From assembly GCA_963790965.1 (NCBI GenBank), contig CAWBQO010000002.1, positions 496,001-560,000 of the forward strand: a stretch of DNA of 64,000 nt, in the 5' to 3' direction. Made by a program: the position numbers and the translations under genes. The stretch comes from CAWBQO01 sp963790965. Lineage in GTDB: Bacteria > Bacteroidota > Rhodothermia > Rhodothermales > DASSAV01. Positions within the stretch are counted from its first letter, which is position 1. Every line of letters begins with the position of its first letter. Below, piece after piece: positions 42,680 through 51,383 of this stretch. The notes beneath the pieces were generated by a model. That model saw only the letters and a program-made list of their open reading frames with translations, was not told where the DNA came from and ran no database searches.

Positions 42680-44026
42680 CTAAAGCAGCATTCCCATCGG
42701 CTCCTCGAGGAGCTTGCGCACGGTTCCAAGGAACTGCGCGCCCATCGCCCCATCGACGATGCGGTGGTCGGCCGATAGCGTGACTTTCATCTTCCGCCCG
42801 ACAACGATCTCGCCCCCTTTCACAACCGGCTCTTCGCGGATGGTGCCGATGGCAAGAATCGCGGCATTCGGCGGGTTGATGATCGCCGTAAACTCGTCAA
42901 TGCCGAACATGCCAAGGTTGCTCGTCGTGAAGGTCGATCCTTCGTAATCGGCGGGCTGAAGCTGCTTGTTGCGCGCCTTTTCGGCCAGCGCGCGCGTCTC
43001 CTCAGCAATCTGCGAAAGGCCCTTTCGGTCGGCATGGCGCACGACGGGCGTGATCAGACCTTCCGGCAGCGCCACGGCCACGGCCACGTGAACGTCGTTG
43101 TGCCGGCGGATCTCTCCTTCCTGATCGAGCCAGGAAGCGTTCACGTCCGGATGCTCGCGCAGCGCGAGCGCACATGCCTTGGTGATTAGGTCGTTGAAGG
43201 AGACCTTCTGTCGCCCCTGCGATTCGGCGAGGCCGTTGAGCTGCTTCCGGAAATCCCACACCTTGTCCATGTCGATGTCGATCGTCAGGTAGAAGTGCGG
43301 GGCGGTGAACTTACTCTGCGCCAGGCGGCGCGCAATGGACTTGCGCATCTGCGTGACCTTGACGGCCTCGTAGCCGCCCTCGGGCGTGGCGACCGCCTGC
43401 GGCGGTGCGGGCGGCTTGGGCGCAGGCGCTTCCTCGCGTTTTGTCGCGGTCTGCTTCGGCTCCGACGCCGTCTCCGGCGCGGCCTTCTCGCCGCCCTGCG
43501 AAAGCGCAGCCTCAATGTCCCGCCGGACGATGCGGCCTTCCGGACCCGAGCCGGTCAGGGAGCCAAGGTTCACGTCATGCTCGCGCGCCAGCCGCCGGGC
43601 CAGCGGCGAAGCCTTGATGCGGGCGTCGTCCTGCGGCGCTTCTTCGGCAGGCGCTTGCGGCGCGGATTCCGCCTTCGGCGCGGCTCCGTCGCCCGAAGAC
43701 TCCTCCTTCTTTTCTTCAGAAGCCGCAGGCTCCGGCGAAGCGCCTCCTCCGCCGTCGTACTTGCTGAGAACGGACGAAACGTCTTCTCCCTCCTTCCCGA
43801 GCACGGCGATGAGCGCCCCGATGGGCACCGCGTCTCCGGCCTCGATTACTTTCTTGAGGAGCACCCCGTCGTCGTAGACTTCGAGGTCCATCGTTGCCTT
43901 GTCGGTTTCGACCTGCGCAATCACATCGCCGGCCTGCAATTCCTGCCCTTCCTCAGCGAGCCACGCGACGAGGACACCCTCCTCCATCGTATCGCTCATT
44001 TTGGGCATTTCAACGGGAATAGCCAT
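42680..44026 (-). CDS. pdhC: Dihydrolipoamide acetyltransferase (pyruvate dehydrogenase E2)
   Basis: This is a 448-residue protein. One N-terminal lipoyl domain carries Lys43 in ETDKATMD. A Pro/Ala/Glu linker leads to the peripheral-subunit-binding domain (KASPLARRLAREHDVNLGSL) near residue 140, and a second linker precedes the catalytic domain. The active site DHRIVDG (His, Asp) is near the C-terminus. It transfers acetyl from E1 to CoA. The gene follows E1beta by 38 bp and ends at a strong terminator. No E3 gene is adjacent. Confidence 0.95.
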   Translation of the reverse strand: MAIPVEMPKMSDTMEEGVLVAWLAEEGQELQAGDVIAQVETDKATMDLEVYDDGVLLKKVIEAGDAVPIGALIAVLGKEGEDVSSVLSKYDGGGGASPEPAASEEKKEESSGDGAAPKAESAPQAPAEEAPQDDARIKASPLARRLAREHDVNLGSLTGSGPEGRIVRRDIEAALSQGGEKAAPETASEPKQTATKREEAPAPKPPAPPQAVATPEGGYEAVKVTQMRKSIARRLAQSKFTAPHFYLTIDIDMDKVWDFRKQLNGLAESQGRQKVSFNDLITKACALALREHPDVNASWLDQEGEIRRHNDVHVAVAVALPEGLITPVVRHADRKGLSQIAEETRALAEKARNKQLQPADYEGSTFTTSNLGMFGIDEFTAIINPPNAAILAIGTIREEPVVKGGEIVVGRKMKVTLSADHRIVDGAMGAQFLGTVRKLLEEPMGMLL

Positions 44027-44064
44027 GATTCTTATGGTTTAATCCTTTCGCCAATGCGAATGGC

Positions 44065-45048
44065 TTATTTGGCGTAAAGAACGCGCTTGCACGCTTCGAC
44101 GGCTTCGTCGGCGCTTGGCATGTAAAACTCGATCAGATTCTTTGCGTACGGCGCGGGCACGTCCTTGGCCGTAACGCGGAGAATCGGCGCGTCGAGGTGG
44201 TCGAAAGCGCGCTCCTGAATCTGGAAAGCGATCTCCGAAGAGATGCTCGCAAAAGGATTGCTTTCGTCGATGATGACCAGCCGGTTCGTCTTTTTGACGG
44301 ACTCGACCACCGCGTCGAAGTCAAACGGGCGGATCGTGCGCGGGTCGATTACCTCGGCGCTGTAGCCCTCCTTCTCAAGGCGCTCGGCCGTCTCCATCGC
44401 GACCCAGTAGCTCTTGGAATGCGCCACAATCGTCACGTCGGTGCCTTCCCGGGCGATGCGGGCTTTGCCGAGCGGAATCAGGTAATCCTTCTCGTCGCTC
44501 ACTTCGCCGCGCAACCCGTACATGACCTCGCTTTCGAGGAAGATGACCGGATCGTCGTCGCGGATGGCGGTCTTAAGCAGGCCCTTGGCGTCATCCGGGT
44601 TGGACGGCGCGACGACCTTCAGGCCGGGGAAGTATGCGTATAGCGCCTCCGTGGACGTGTTGTGCGTCGCCGCGAGCTGGCCCGCCCCGCCGTTCGGACC
44701 GCGAAAGACGATCGGAATCTTGAACTGCCCGCCGCTCATGTAACGGATCTTGGAGGCGTTGTTGATGATCTGGTCGATCGCGACGAACGAGAAATTGAAC
44801 GTCATGAACTCGATGATCGGGCGCAGGCCATTAAGGGCGGCGCCAATGCCGAGTCCGGCGAAGCCGTTCTCCGAAATCGGCGTGTCGATCACACGTTTGG
44901 GGCCGAACTGGTCGAGCATTCCCTCGCTCACCTTGTAGGCTCCGTTATACTCCGCCACCTCCTCACCCATGAGGAAGATGGTCTCGTCGCGCTCCATCTC
45001 CTCGACCATGGCGGCCCGGATTGCTTCGCGAAATTGTAGTTCTGCCAT
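44065..45048 (-). CDS. pdhB: Pyruvate dehydrogenase E1 component beta subunit
   Basis: This is a 327-residue protein. It begins with LQFREAIRAAMVEEMERDET and contains GEEVAEYNGAYKVSEGM. Typical GFAGLGIGAALNGLRPIIEF and DPRTIRPFDF segments follow. With E1alpha it forms the ThDP-dependent pyruvate decarboxylating enzyme. The gene lies between E1alpha (81 bp away) and E2. Confidence 0.96.
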   Translation of the reverse strand: MAELQFREAIRAAMVEEMERDETIFLMGEEVAEYNGAYKVSEGMLDQFGPKRVIDTPISENGFAGLGIGAALNGLRPIIEFMTFNFSFVAIDQIINNASKIRYMSGGQFKIPIVFRGPNGGAGQLAATHNTSTEALYAYFPGLKVVAPSNPDDAKGLLKTAIRDDDPVIFLESEVMYGLRGEVSDEKDYLIPLGKARIAREGTDVTIVAHSKSYWVAMETAERLEKEGYSAEVIDPRTIRPFDFDAVVESVKKTNRLVIIDESNPFASISSEIAFQIQERAFDHLDAPILRVTAKDVPAPYAKNLIEFYMPSADEAVEACKRVLYAK

Positions 45049-45129
45049 AATGTTATAAAGTGCCGACGGGCAAATGTCAAAAGAAGCGTGTCAAACCGCA
45101 AGCACCGACCGCGAGGTGCCGACGGGTAC

Positions 45130-46278
45130 CTAATTAAGAAAAGGATAATCCTTCTGGACGTAAACGTCTTCGTAGATGGCCTCCAGCTCCGGACGCGGAC
45201 TGTTCTCGGCGAACTCCACGGAGTCATTTACTTGCTGCTTGACCTCGTCATCGATCTTGTCGAGCGCTTCTTCCGTCGTGACTTCCGCGCCGAGAAGGTA
45301 AGCCTTGAGGCGGATGATCGGGTCTTCGTTCTTCTTCTTCTCCATCTCCTCCTTCGTCCGGTACTTCTGCGGATCGGACATGGAGTGGCCGCGATAGCGG
45401 TACGTCCGCGCTTCAAGCAGGAAGGGCTTGCCCTTACGCGCTTCTTCCATCAGGTCCTTCATGCACTTATAGACCGCCAGCACATCCATGCCGTTGACCA
45501 CCACGGCAGGCACGTCGTAGCCGACGCCCTGGCGCGAGAAGTCCGGCTCGGATGAGGCGCGGTTCACGGCCGTACCCATCGCGTACTGATTGTTCTCGAT
45601 GACGAGAATAGCGGGCACGTCATAGAGTCCGGCGAGGTTGATCGCCTCGTGAAACGATCCCTGGTTGATGGCACCGTCACCGAAGAACGTGATCGAGACG
45701 CCGCCGTCCTCCTTGTACTTGTGCGCGTAGCCGAGTCCGACGCCTACCGGAATGTGGCCGCCAACGATGCCGTGGCCGCCGAACATCTTCTTTTCGGCGC
45801 TGAAGAAGTGCATCGAGCCGCCCTTCCCCTTCGAGCAGCCGCCGGACTTGCCGAAAAGCTCCGCCATACAGGCGTTCGGGTCCATGCCGAGCGCAAGCGC
45901 GATGCCGTGGTCGCGGTAGGCCGTAATGACCGAGTCGAGGCCGATCTGCATCGCCCACGCCGTGCCGGTCGAGATGGCTTCCTGGCCGATGTAGAGGTGA
46001 AGAAATCCCGCTATCTTCTGCTTGCCGTACATCTGCGCCGCGCGCTCCTCGAAGCGCCGCTGGAGCAGCATGTTGCGGTACATATCGACAACCTGATCGT
46101 CGGAAAGGCCAAGTTCGCGGTGGTCATACTGCTCGGCCTGGTAGGTGCGGACGCTTGCCTGGATCTCGATGGAGTCCGGAAGGCGGATTACGCCGTCGTC
46201 GGTGGAAGCCGAAGTAGCCTCCTCCGGCGCGGACTCCGCTGCGCTGCCGTTGCCTTTCTTGGGAGCTTTGCTGGGCAT
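45130..46278 (-). CDS. pdhA: Pyruvate dehydrogenase E1 component alpha subunit
   Basis: This is a 382-residue protein. The ThDP motif GDGAINQGSFHEAINLA and ENNQYAMGT are conserved, as is the phosphorylation-loop region YRYRGHSMSDP. The start at 46278 follows a non-conserved alanine/proline-rich N-terminus and is the second ATG of the open frame; the first (46359) reads through unlikely sequence. It begins the PDH operon, opposite to the glycosyltransferase across a divergent 382-bp region that should carry both promoters. Confidence 0.96.
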   Translation of the reverse strand: MPSKAPKKGNGSAAESAPEEATSASTDDGVIRLPDSIEIQASVRTYQAEQYDHRELGLSDDQVVDMYRNMLLQRRFEERAAQMYGKQKIAGFLHLYIGQEAISTGTAWAMQIGLDSVITAYRDHGIALALGMDPNACMAELFGKSGGCSKGKGGSMHFFSAEKKMFGGHGIVGGHIPVGVGLGYAHKYKEDGGVSITFFGDGAINQGSFHEAINLAGLYDVPAILVIENNQYAMGTAVNRASSEPDFSRQGVGYDVPAVVVNGMDVLAVYKCMKDLMEEARKGKPFLLEARTYRYRGHSMSDPQKYRTKEEMEKKKNEDPIIRLKAYLLGAEVTTEEALDKIDDEVKQQVNDSVEFAENSPRPELEAIYEDVYVQKDYPFLN

Positions 46279-46660
46279 CTTGTATAGAACGGGCTTGTGA
46301 TACGATTCAATATGTGGGCCGCGCCGATCCGCCGGGCCTTCTCCGTGAAGCCCGCCCACCGACGCTTAAGAAGACATAAGACGTTTACGACGGGCACCCT
46401 GTTTCAGAAGAAACGTTTGCAACCGCTTCCGCTGTTGCATTCCCGTGCGGCGTACCGTCCCGTGTATGCGGCCCTCGTCGCACGCGTGTTCTGATTTCGT
46501 ACAGAAAGATGGTAATGAAGGCTCGGTCGGAGAATAATCGCATTTGCAATTCAGCGCAAGAGAGGCTTGCGGTTCTGCAGCTTCGCGGTTTAGTTTGTTG
46601 CATCCCGTTTCCCGGCCACTCTGGTCACCCTATTGCTGCCTCGCCATTGCTGCCTCGCCC
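46279..46660. promoter_or_regulatory. Divergent intergenic region between PDH and glycosyltransferase
   Basis: It must contain the promoters for both genes. I see AT-richer patches but no certain Bacteroidota -7/-33 boxes. No small gene is supported. Confidence 0.4.
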
Positions 46661-47425
46661 ATGACTCCTGATCCGGACCCCACCGGCCCGGCCTCCTCCG
46701 GGCGCCCGTTAGTCGTAATTCCGACCTACAACGAGTCGGAGAACATCCGGAGCGTCATTCAAGACGTGCTCGGCCTGATGCCGGAGATCGACGTGCTCGT
46801 GGTGGATGACGGTTCGCCGGACGGCACCGGGGAGATCGTCTCCGAACTGGCCGCGCTGCAGCCGGCGCGCGTCCACCTGATACAGAGATCGGCCAAACTC
46901 GGCCTCGGATCGGCTTATATTCGCGGGTTTGACTGGGCGCTCGAGCGCGGCTACACCTTCATCTGCGAAATGGACGCCGACCACTCGCACAGTCCGCTCG
47001 ACCTGCCGCGCCTGATTGCGCCCGTGCGGGAGGGCCGCGCGGATCTGGTCATCGGGTCGCGCTACATCGGCGGCGTGCGCGTAATGAACTGGCCGCTCCT
47101 TCGCCTGGCGATCTCCTACGGCGCGGGCGTCTACACGCGGGCGATCACCCGTCTGCCGCTCATGGACGTGACGGCCGGGTTCAAGTGTTTTCACAGGCGC
47201 GTGCTCGAGAGCATCAGCCTGCACCGCGTCCGCTCGAACGGTTACTCGTTCCAGGTGGAGATGAATTACCGCGCGTGGCGCAGCGGCTTCCGGCTCGTCG
47301 AGGTGCCGATCGTGTTTACCGAGCGCACAGAAGGCCAGAGCAAGATGAGCAAGGCCATCGTGCGCGAGGCCGCCTACAAGGTCTGGGAGCTTCGCATCCG
47401 CGACCTGCTGAGGCGGCTGCATTGA
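46661..47425 (+). CDS. Polyprenol monophosphomannose synthase-like glycosyltransferase
   Basis: This is a 254-residue GT2 enzyme. The start is the ATG at 46661, just before the conserved PLVVIPTYNESENIRSVIQD. The VVDDGSPDGTG and EMDADHSHSP segments give the DXD-type metal site. GFKCFHRRVLE and FTERTEGQSKMSK follow the DPM1/bacterial dolichol-phosphate mannosyltransferase pattern. There is no C-terminal membrane domain, so it is the soluble type. It makes polyprenyl-phosphate sugars for glycan or protein glycosylation. It is not in a glycan cluster. Confidence 0.9.
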   Translation: MTPDPDPTGPASSGRPLVVIPTYNESENIRSVIQDVLGLMPEIDVLVVDDGSPDGTGEIVSELAALQPARVHLIQRSAKLGLGSAYIRGFDWALERGYTFICEMDADHSHSPLDLPRLIAPVREGRADLVIGSRYIGGVRVMNWPLLRLAISYGAGVYTRAITRLPLMDVTAGFKCFHRRVLESISLHRVRSNGYSFQVEMNYRAWRSGFRLVEVPIVFTERTEGQSKMSKAIVREAAYKVWELRIRDLLRRLH

Positions 47426-47543
47426 AACGCAAAAAGATGTCGGGCATAAGGTTGGAAACGCCGTCAACACGCGCCTCCCGTTAATTCGAAGCGACAGGCG
47501 CTGCCCTCGGCATGAGTAGCAAGCCGCCTACGCGGGGCACCAG

Positions 47544-48104
47544 GTGGAGCTTACGAGTGAACTGAAGAAGAGCATGCTTCCAGACTTGCCAAAGACAGCT
47601 GCAGATTTCTTCTCCGGGATTGGCCTGGTTGAGATTGGACTGGCGCGCGCAGGATGGAAGGTCGTCTACTCCGTTGATTACAGCGCCGAGAAGAAAAGGA
47701 TGTTTGCAGGGCACTTCGGCGCCGATGATCGCTACCACTTAAAAGACGTTCATGACGTCGGCGGCTCTGAAATACCGACCGTCTCGCTGGCACACGCCTC
47801 CTTCCCGTGCACGGATATTTCGGTCGCTGGTGCGCGCGGTGGACTCGACGGCAGGGAGTCCGCTCACATCTGGAGCTTCTTGCGAATCATAGAAGAAATG
47901 GGCGCGCGAAAGCCTCCCATTATTCTTCTCGAAAACGTGGAGGGATTCTTGACCTCGCACGGCGGCGAAGATCTGGAGCAGACGCTTGTGCTGCTAAATG
48001 AACTTGGCTATGCCGTAGATCCGCTCCTGATTGACGCGGCGCATTTCGTCCCGCAAAGCCGTACAAGGATGTTTATCATCGGCATTCTTGGTGCCGCCGC
48101 GTAA
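47544..48104 (+). pseudogene. DNA (cytosine-5-)-methyltransferase, N-terminal part, ended by an in-frame TAA
   Basis: This frame has 186 codons. Motif I DFFSGIGLVEIGLARAGW, motif IV FPCTDISVAG with the catalytic Cys, motif VI LENVEGF and motif VIII QSRTRMFIIG are all intact. A TAA at 48102-48104 then stops it before the target-recognition region. The same frame continues after the stop with DVLAQEAVLG and into motifs IX and X in the next ORF, so this is a single nonsense change, not a frameshift. GTG 47544 or ATG 47574 (preceded by AAGAAGAG) could be the start. Base composition looks lower in G+C than its flanks. It was probably acquired and is now inactive, unless the stop is a sequencing error or is read through. 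Confidence 0.8.
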
Positions 48105-48191
48105 GACGTTCTGGCGCAGGAAGCTGTTCTTGGAAACGAGCACGAGAGCCGACCTCGCAAGCTAAAAGTATACATTCGAGCACATCCAAAC

Positions 48192-49418
48192 GTGCGCTGG
48201 CGTCTGCAGGCTCTTCCTCCGCTTCCCCTGAGATCGGGAGGCCTCGAAAGTATCATTGATGACGAGGAGGTTTGGTGGCCCCATGAACGCACGGCGTACC
48301 TGTTCGACCAGATGTTTCCAAGGCACCAGCAGTGGATACAGGGGCATCTTGACGATGATCAGTATTCTTTCGGAACCGCGTTTCGTCGAACGAGAATGCG
48401 TGATGGACGCAAGCAGTCCACCGCCGAATTGCGCTCGGACGGCATTGCCGGTTGCCTGCGCACACCGAAGGGCGGAAGCGCGCGGCAAATCGTTGTGCGA
48501 GTCGGGAAGGGGCGATATGATGCGCGCCTTCTCAACGGCCGCGAATGCGCGCGGCTCATGGGAGCGGGCGAATATACGCTGGATCCGGAGCTTTCTCTGA
48601 ACGACGCGCTCTTCGGCTTCGGAGACGCCGTCTGTTCATCAGCCGTTGAGTGGCTTGCGATCCACTATCTCAATCCGCTCGCAGAAGGCAGAACTGACAG
48701 CCAACACGGCGGCGATGGAATTGTGGGGAGAATACCCCCAACCTTTACAACAAGGACAGCAGAAGGAAGTATGACGGCCGAGCAGTTCACAGAGGCTGAA
48801 AGGCGAGCCATCGCTGCCTTTCATGAATGGTGTCGCGATAACTCAACTGAGTTCGACGACCTGCCCATACGCGGTAGAACGTACGCCGCGCTTGTCACCC
48901 TCGACCGGCTCTACCGCGACTACAACACGGATCCAGAGCAGCATAAGACTCCCAACGGCTCCTCGGTTGGGCGCTTGACGGCACCCAAAGACGGCGAGTG
49001 CCTCTTTGTGAAAGAACTGTCAGCGCGGCAGGATTCTGCGTGGTGGGCTTCGGGGCAGGATACACCCGACCCGTCCCTGCAGATGCCCCGCCTGATCGGC
49101 GGCATGCCGGGCATTCTGGCGCGGACCCATTACCCCGAGTGGGCGCGCGCTGCCGGCATCGAGGGCCAAATCATGGTCCTCCTGCTCGTTGACGAGCGCG
49201 GCGACGTCGGTTGCGCCCCGGTGGTGGCCGGTATGCCGGGCTTGACGGAGGTTGCGCTGCAGACGGCGGTAAAGACAAGATCTGACCCTGCCTCAAAAGA
49301 CGGCCGGCCCGTCCCGTTCACCCTGGGCCTGCCCTTTACGTACAGGCTTGATAGCGGGCGGAAGCGGCCGTCCTCGAGCGCCGCGCGCCCGCGCCGCAAC
49401 CTCCCTCTGGCCGATTAG
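48192..49418 (+). CDS. Chimeric ORF: methyltransferase C-terminus, possible restriction-gene fragment, and TonB C-terminal domain
   Basis: This is a 408-residue frame in the same phase as the methyltransferase. Residues up to about 165 are the TRD and motifs IX-X (LNGRECARLMGAGEYTLD; LNDALFGFGDAVCSSAVEWL). At 48771 an ATG with AGAAGGAAG upstream begins a stretch MTAEQFTEAERRAIAAFHEW of unknown kind, possibly the start of a restriction gene. From about 49063 the frame becomes a TonB C-terminal domain: MPRLIGGMP, YPEWARAAGIEGQIMVLLLVDERG, FTLGLPFTYRL. No signal peptide or TM segment precedes the TonB part, so it cannot act as a normal TonB. The stop overlaps the convergent stop of the AI-2E transporter gene. 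Confidence 0.7.
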   Translation: MRWRLQALPPLPLRSGGLESIIDDEEVWWPHERTAYLFDQMFPRHQQWIQGHLDDDQYSFGTAFRRTRMRDGRKQSTAELRSDGIAGCLRTPKGGSARQIVVRVGKGRYDARLLNGRECARLMGAGEYTLDPELSLNDALFGFGDAVCSSAVEWLAIHYLNPLAEGRTDSQHGGDGIVGRIPPTFTTRTAEGSMTAEQFTEAERRAIAAFHEWCRDNSTEFDDLPIRGRTYAALVTLDRLYRDYNTDPEQHKTPNGSSVGRLTAPKDGECLFVKELSARQDSAWWASGQDTPDPSLQMPRLIGGMPGILARTHYPEWARAAGIEGQIMVLLLVDERGDVGCAPVVAGMPGLTEVALQTAVKTRSDPASKDGRPVPFTLGLPFTYRLDSGRKRPSSSAARPRRNLPLAD

Positions 49419-50560
49419 CCCAGAAAAGCGCCCAGCGGCTGGAGCGGCTCGATATTGTCGCAAACAATCTTGACCGTGACAAGGAGCGGCACCGCAAGGA
49501 GCGCGCCCGCAATGCCCCACATCCATCCCCAGAAGAGCAGCGAGATAAAGATAAAGACCGGGTTGAGCGTCAGCCGCCGCCCCATGATGAACGGCGTGAC
49601 GAGATAGCCTTCGATGGCGTTGATGATGAAGTAGGCGAGCGGTGGCAGAAGGGCGGACATCAACGTGTCGAAGCTCACCAGCCCCACGACTGCGATCAGC
49701 GCCACCCCGACCAGCGGGCCGAGGTAAGGGATGAAGTTCAGCACGGCCACCATGATCCCCCAGAGCACCGGGTTCGGCATTCCCAGCCACAGGAACGCCG
49801 CGCCCACGACGAACCCGAGCGCCGTGTTGATCGCCGCTACCGTTAGGAGGTATTTGGACAGGGCTTCCTCGATGCGGTGCGTGATCTCGACTGCCTTGCG
49901 CTGCTCTTTCAGGTGCGGCAGCACGCGGACGAATGTGCGCAAGAAGTTGTCTCCCGCCGCAAGCAGAAAGTACAGGAGGAAGAAGGCCGTCACACCCCCC
50001 ACGAGAAACGCCTGGGTCTGCCCCACCATTGCTTCTGCGAACGAGGTGCGCTGAAGCGTCACCGGCGGCCGGCGTCCTCCGACGGCCCCCTGCGCCGCTT
50101 CTTCCACCCGGCGGGCCGCCTCCTGAACCTGCTCCACCGGTGCAATGACGCGGCGCAGCTTCGTTTCCGCTTCGATGAAAGCCGAGGGCGCTTCAGCCAT
50201 CCATCGCTCCGCCGGGTCGGAGAGGTTGTACACCGAGGCCGCAAGCACCGCCGCGACGGCCGCCATCACCAACCCCGCGCCGAGCGCCGCCGGCACGCCC
50301 CTGTTGCGAAGGAAAAGCACAACCGGCTTGAGCACCCGGTCGAACAGGAGCGCAAAGAGGATGGGCAGAATAATGGCCTGGCCGATGTAGAGCGTGTAGA
50401 AAACGCCAAGGCCAAGCAGGCCGAGGGCGGAGATCGTCAACACGCGGAGCGAACCTCCGGAGAGCCGGGCATCAAGGGCTTCTCGCCACGCCTGACGCTC
50501 CTGCCGGCGCTCCCACGCCGGACTTCTTCGCCCTGCACCTATCTTCGAGCCATGATTCAT
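49415..50560 (-). CDS. AI-2E family transporter
   Basis: This is a 381-residue membrane protein with about eight transmembrane segments. The N-terminal cytoplasmic tail is short. A long amphipathic periplasmic helix region (EAETKLRRVIAPVEQVQEAA) and a terminal VAVLNFIPYLGPLVGVALI segment match the AI-2E (PerM/TqsA) family. Functions include export of small molecules or Na+/H+ exchange. The start at 50560 has GAGGAGAGA upstream; the frame opens at 50611. Its stop shares TTAG with the convergent chimeric ORF. Confidence 0.92.
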   Translation of the reverse strand: MNHGSKIGAGRRSPAWERRQERQAWREALDARLSGGSLRVLTISALGLLGLGVFYTLYIGQAIILPILFALLFDRVLKPVVLFLRNRGVPAALGAGLVMAAVAAVLAASVYNLSDPAERWMAEAPSAFIEAETKLRRVIAPVEQVQEAARRVEEAAQGAVGGRRPPVTLQRTSFAEAMVGQTQAFLVGGVTAFFLLYFLLAAGDNFLRTFVRVLPHLKEQRKAVEITHRIEEALSKYLLTVAAINTALGFVVGAAFLWLGMPNPVLWGIMVAVLNFIPYLGPLVGVALIAVVGLVSFDTLMSALLPPLAYFIINAIEGYLVTPFIMGRRLTLNPVFIFISLLFWGWMWGIAGALLAVPLLVTVKIVCDNIEPLQPLGAFLG

Positions 50561-50864
50561 TCGGGGCGCTTCTCTCCTCGCTGTATTGGGCCGGCCACGC
50601 CGTGACTGCAACCTTCTTCAACCCGAGTATCGGCATCTTGCAACGGCCAAAGGAAGGGCTGCATCCTCTTCTAACAACATCGGCACACTTGCGCGTCTCG
50701 CTCCCGGAGAACAGCGCTTGCAGCCGCCGCATACGGCCTCGCGTTTGGAATGTCACCCGCCGATTTGCGCCGCTGACCTGGTTCACTAAGCGGGTGCGGG
50801 TCCGGTTGGTTTTGTTTTTAAATTACCCCGCATTCGCCGGCCGATCCATCCAAACAGCAGCCTT
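50561..50864. promoter_or_regulatory. Divergent gap between AI-2E transporter and pyrR
   Basis: It is 304 bp. A T-rich patch (GGTTTTGTTTTTAAATTAC, 50810-50826) lies about 40 bp before pyrR and could hold its promoter. I saw no pyr attenuator hairpin pair. Confidence 0.35.
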
Positions 50865-51380
50865 ATGTCGCGCATCCTTCTTCTCTCCCCTGCCCGCACG
50901 AGCCGCATGATCAACCGGATGGCTTTCGAGATCATCGAGCGCAACCAGGGTGCGGACAATTTGGTGGTTGTCGGCATCAGAAAGCGTGGCAGCGCCATCG
51001 CGGAGGCGATTTCGGCACAGATCGAGACGGAAGAGGGCGTGAAGCTGGCCGAGAACACGCTCGACGTGATGCCCTTCCGCGACGACCGCGACCCCGCTGC
51101 CGAGGTAAAGGACGAGTCCGTCATCGCGTCAGCCCTCGACGACCGGGACGTGATCCTGGTCGACGACGTGCTTTTCACCGGCCGCACGGCGCGCGCTGCC
51201 CTCGACGCGATCGTCCAGCACGGCCGCCCGCGTTCCATTCAACTCGCCATTCTCATCGACCGCGGCCACCGAGAGTACCCCATTCAGCCGGACTACGTGG
51301 GCCGGCGCATTCCAACCAAAGCCCGCGAGCGCATCCGCGTCGACGTCGGCGAGGGGTTTGCCGTGTATTCGGAGACCTGA
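50865..51380 (+). CDS. pyrR: Bifunctional pyrimidine regulator / uracil phosphoribosyltransferase PyrR
   Basis: This is a 171-residue phosphoribosyltransferase. The PRPP loop VILVDDVLFTGRTARAAL and the flap region GIRKRGSAIAEAI match PyrR, and the end RIRVDVGEGFAVY is typical. In Bacillus it regulates the pyr operon by RNA attenuation, while in many Bacteroidota it occurs alone. No other pyr gene is nearby. The stop lies 3 bp from the convergent stop of the carboxylase gene. Confidence 0.93.
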   Translation: MSRILLLSPARTSRMINRMAFEIIERNQGADNLVVVGIRKRGSAIAEAISAQIETEEGVKLAENTLDVMPFRDDRDPAAEVKDESVIASALDDRDVILVDDVLFTGRTARAALDAIVQHGRPRSIQLAILIDRGHREYPIQPDYVGRRIPTKARERIRVDVGEGFAVYSET

Positions 51381-51383
51381 GCG

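Noticed and set aside
50561..50864. PyrR-type attenuator upstream of pyrR
   Set aside because: I looked for a terminator/antiterminator pair and found no credible one; pyrR appears to stand alone.
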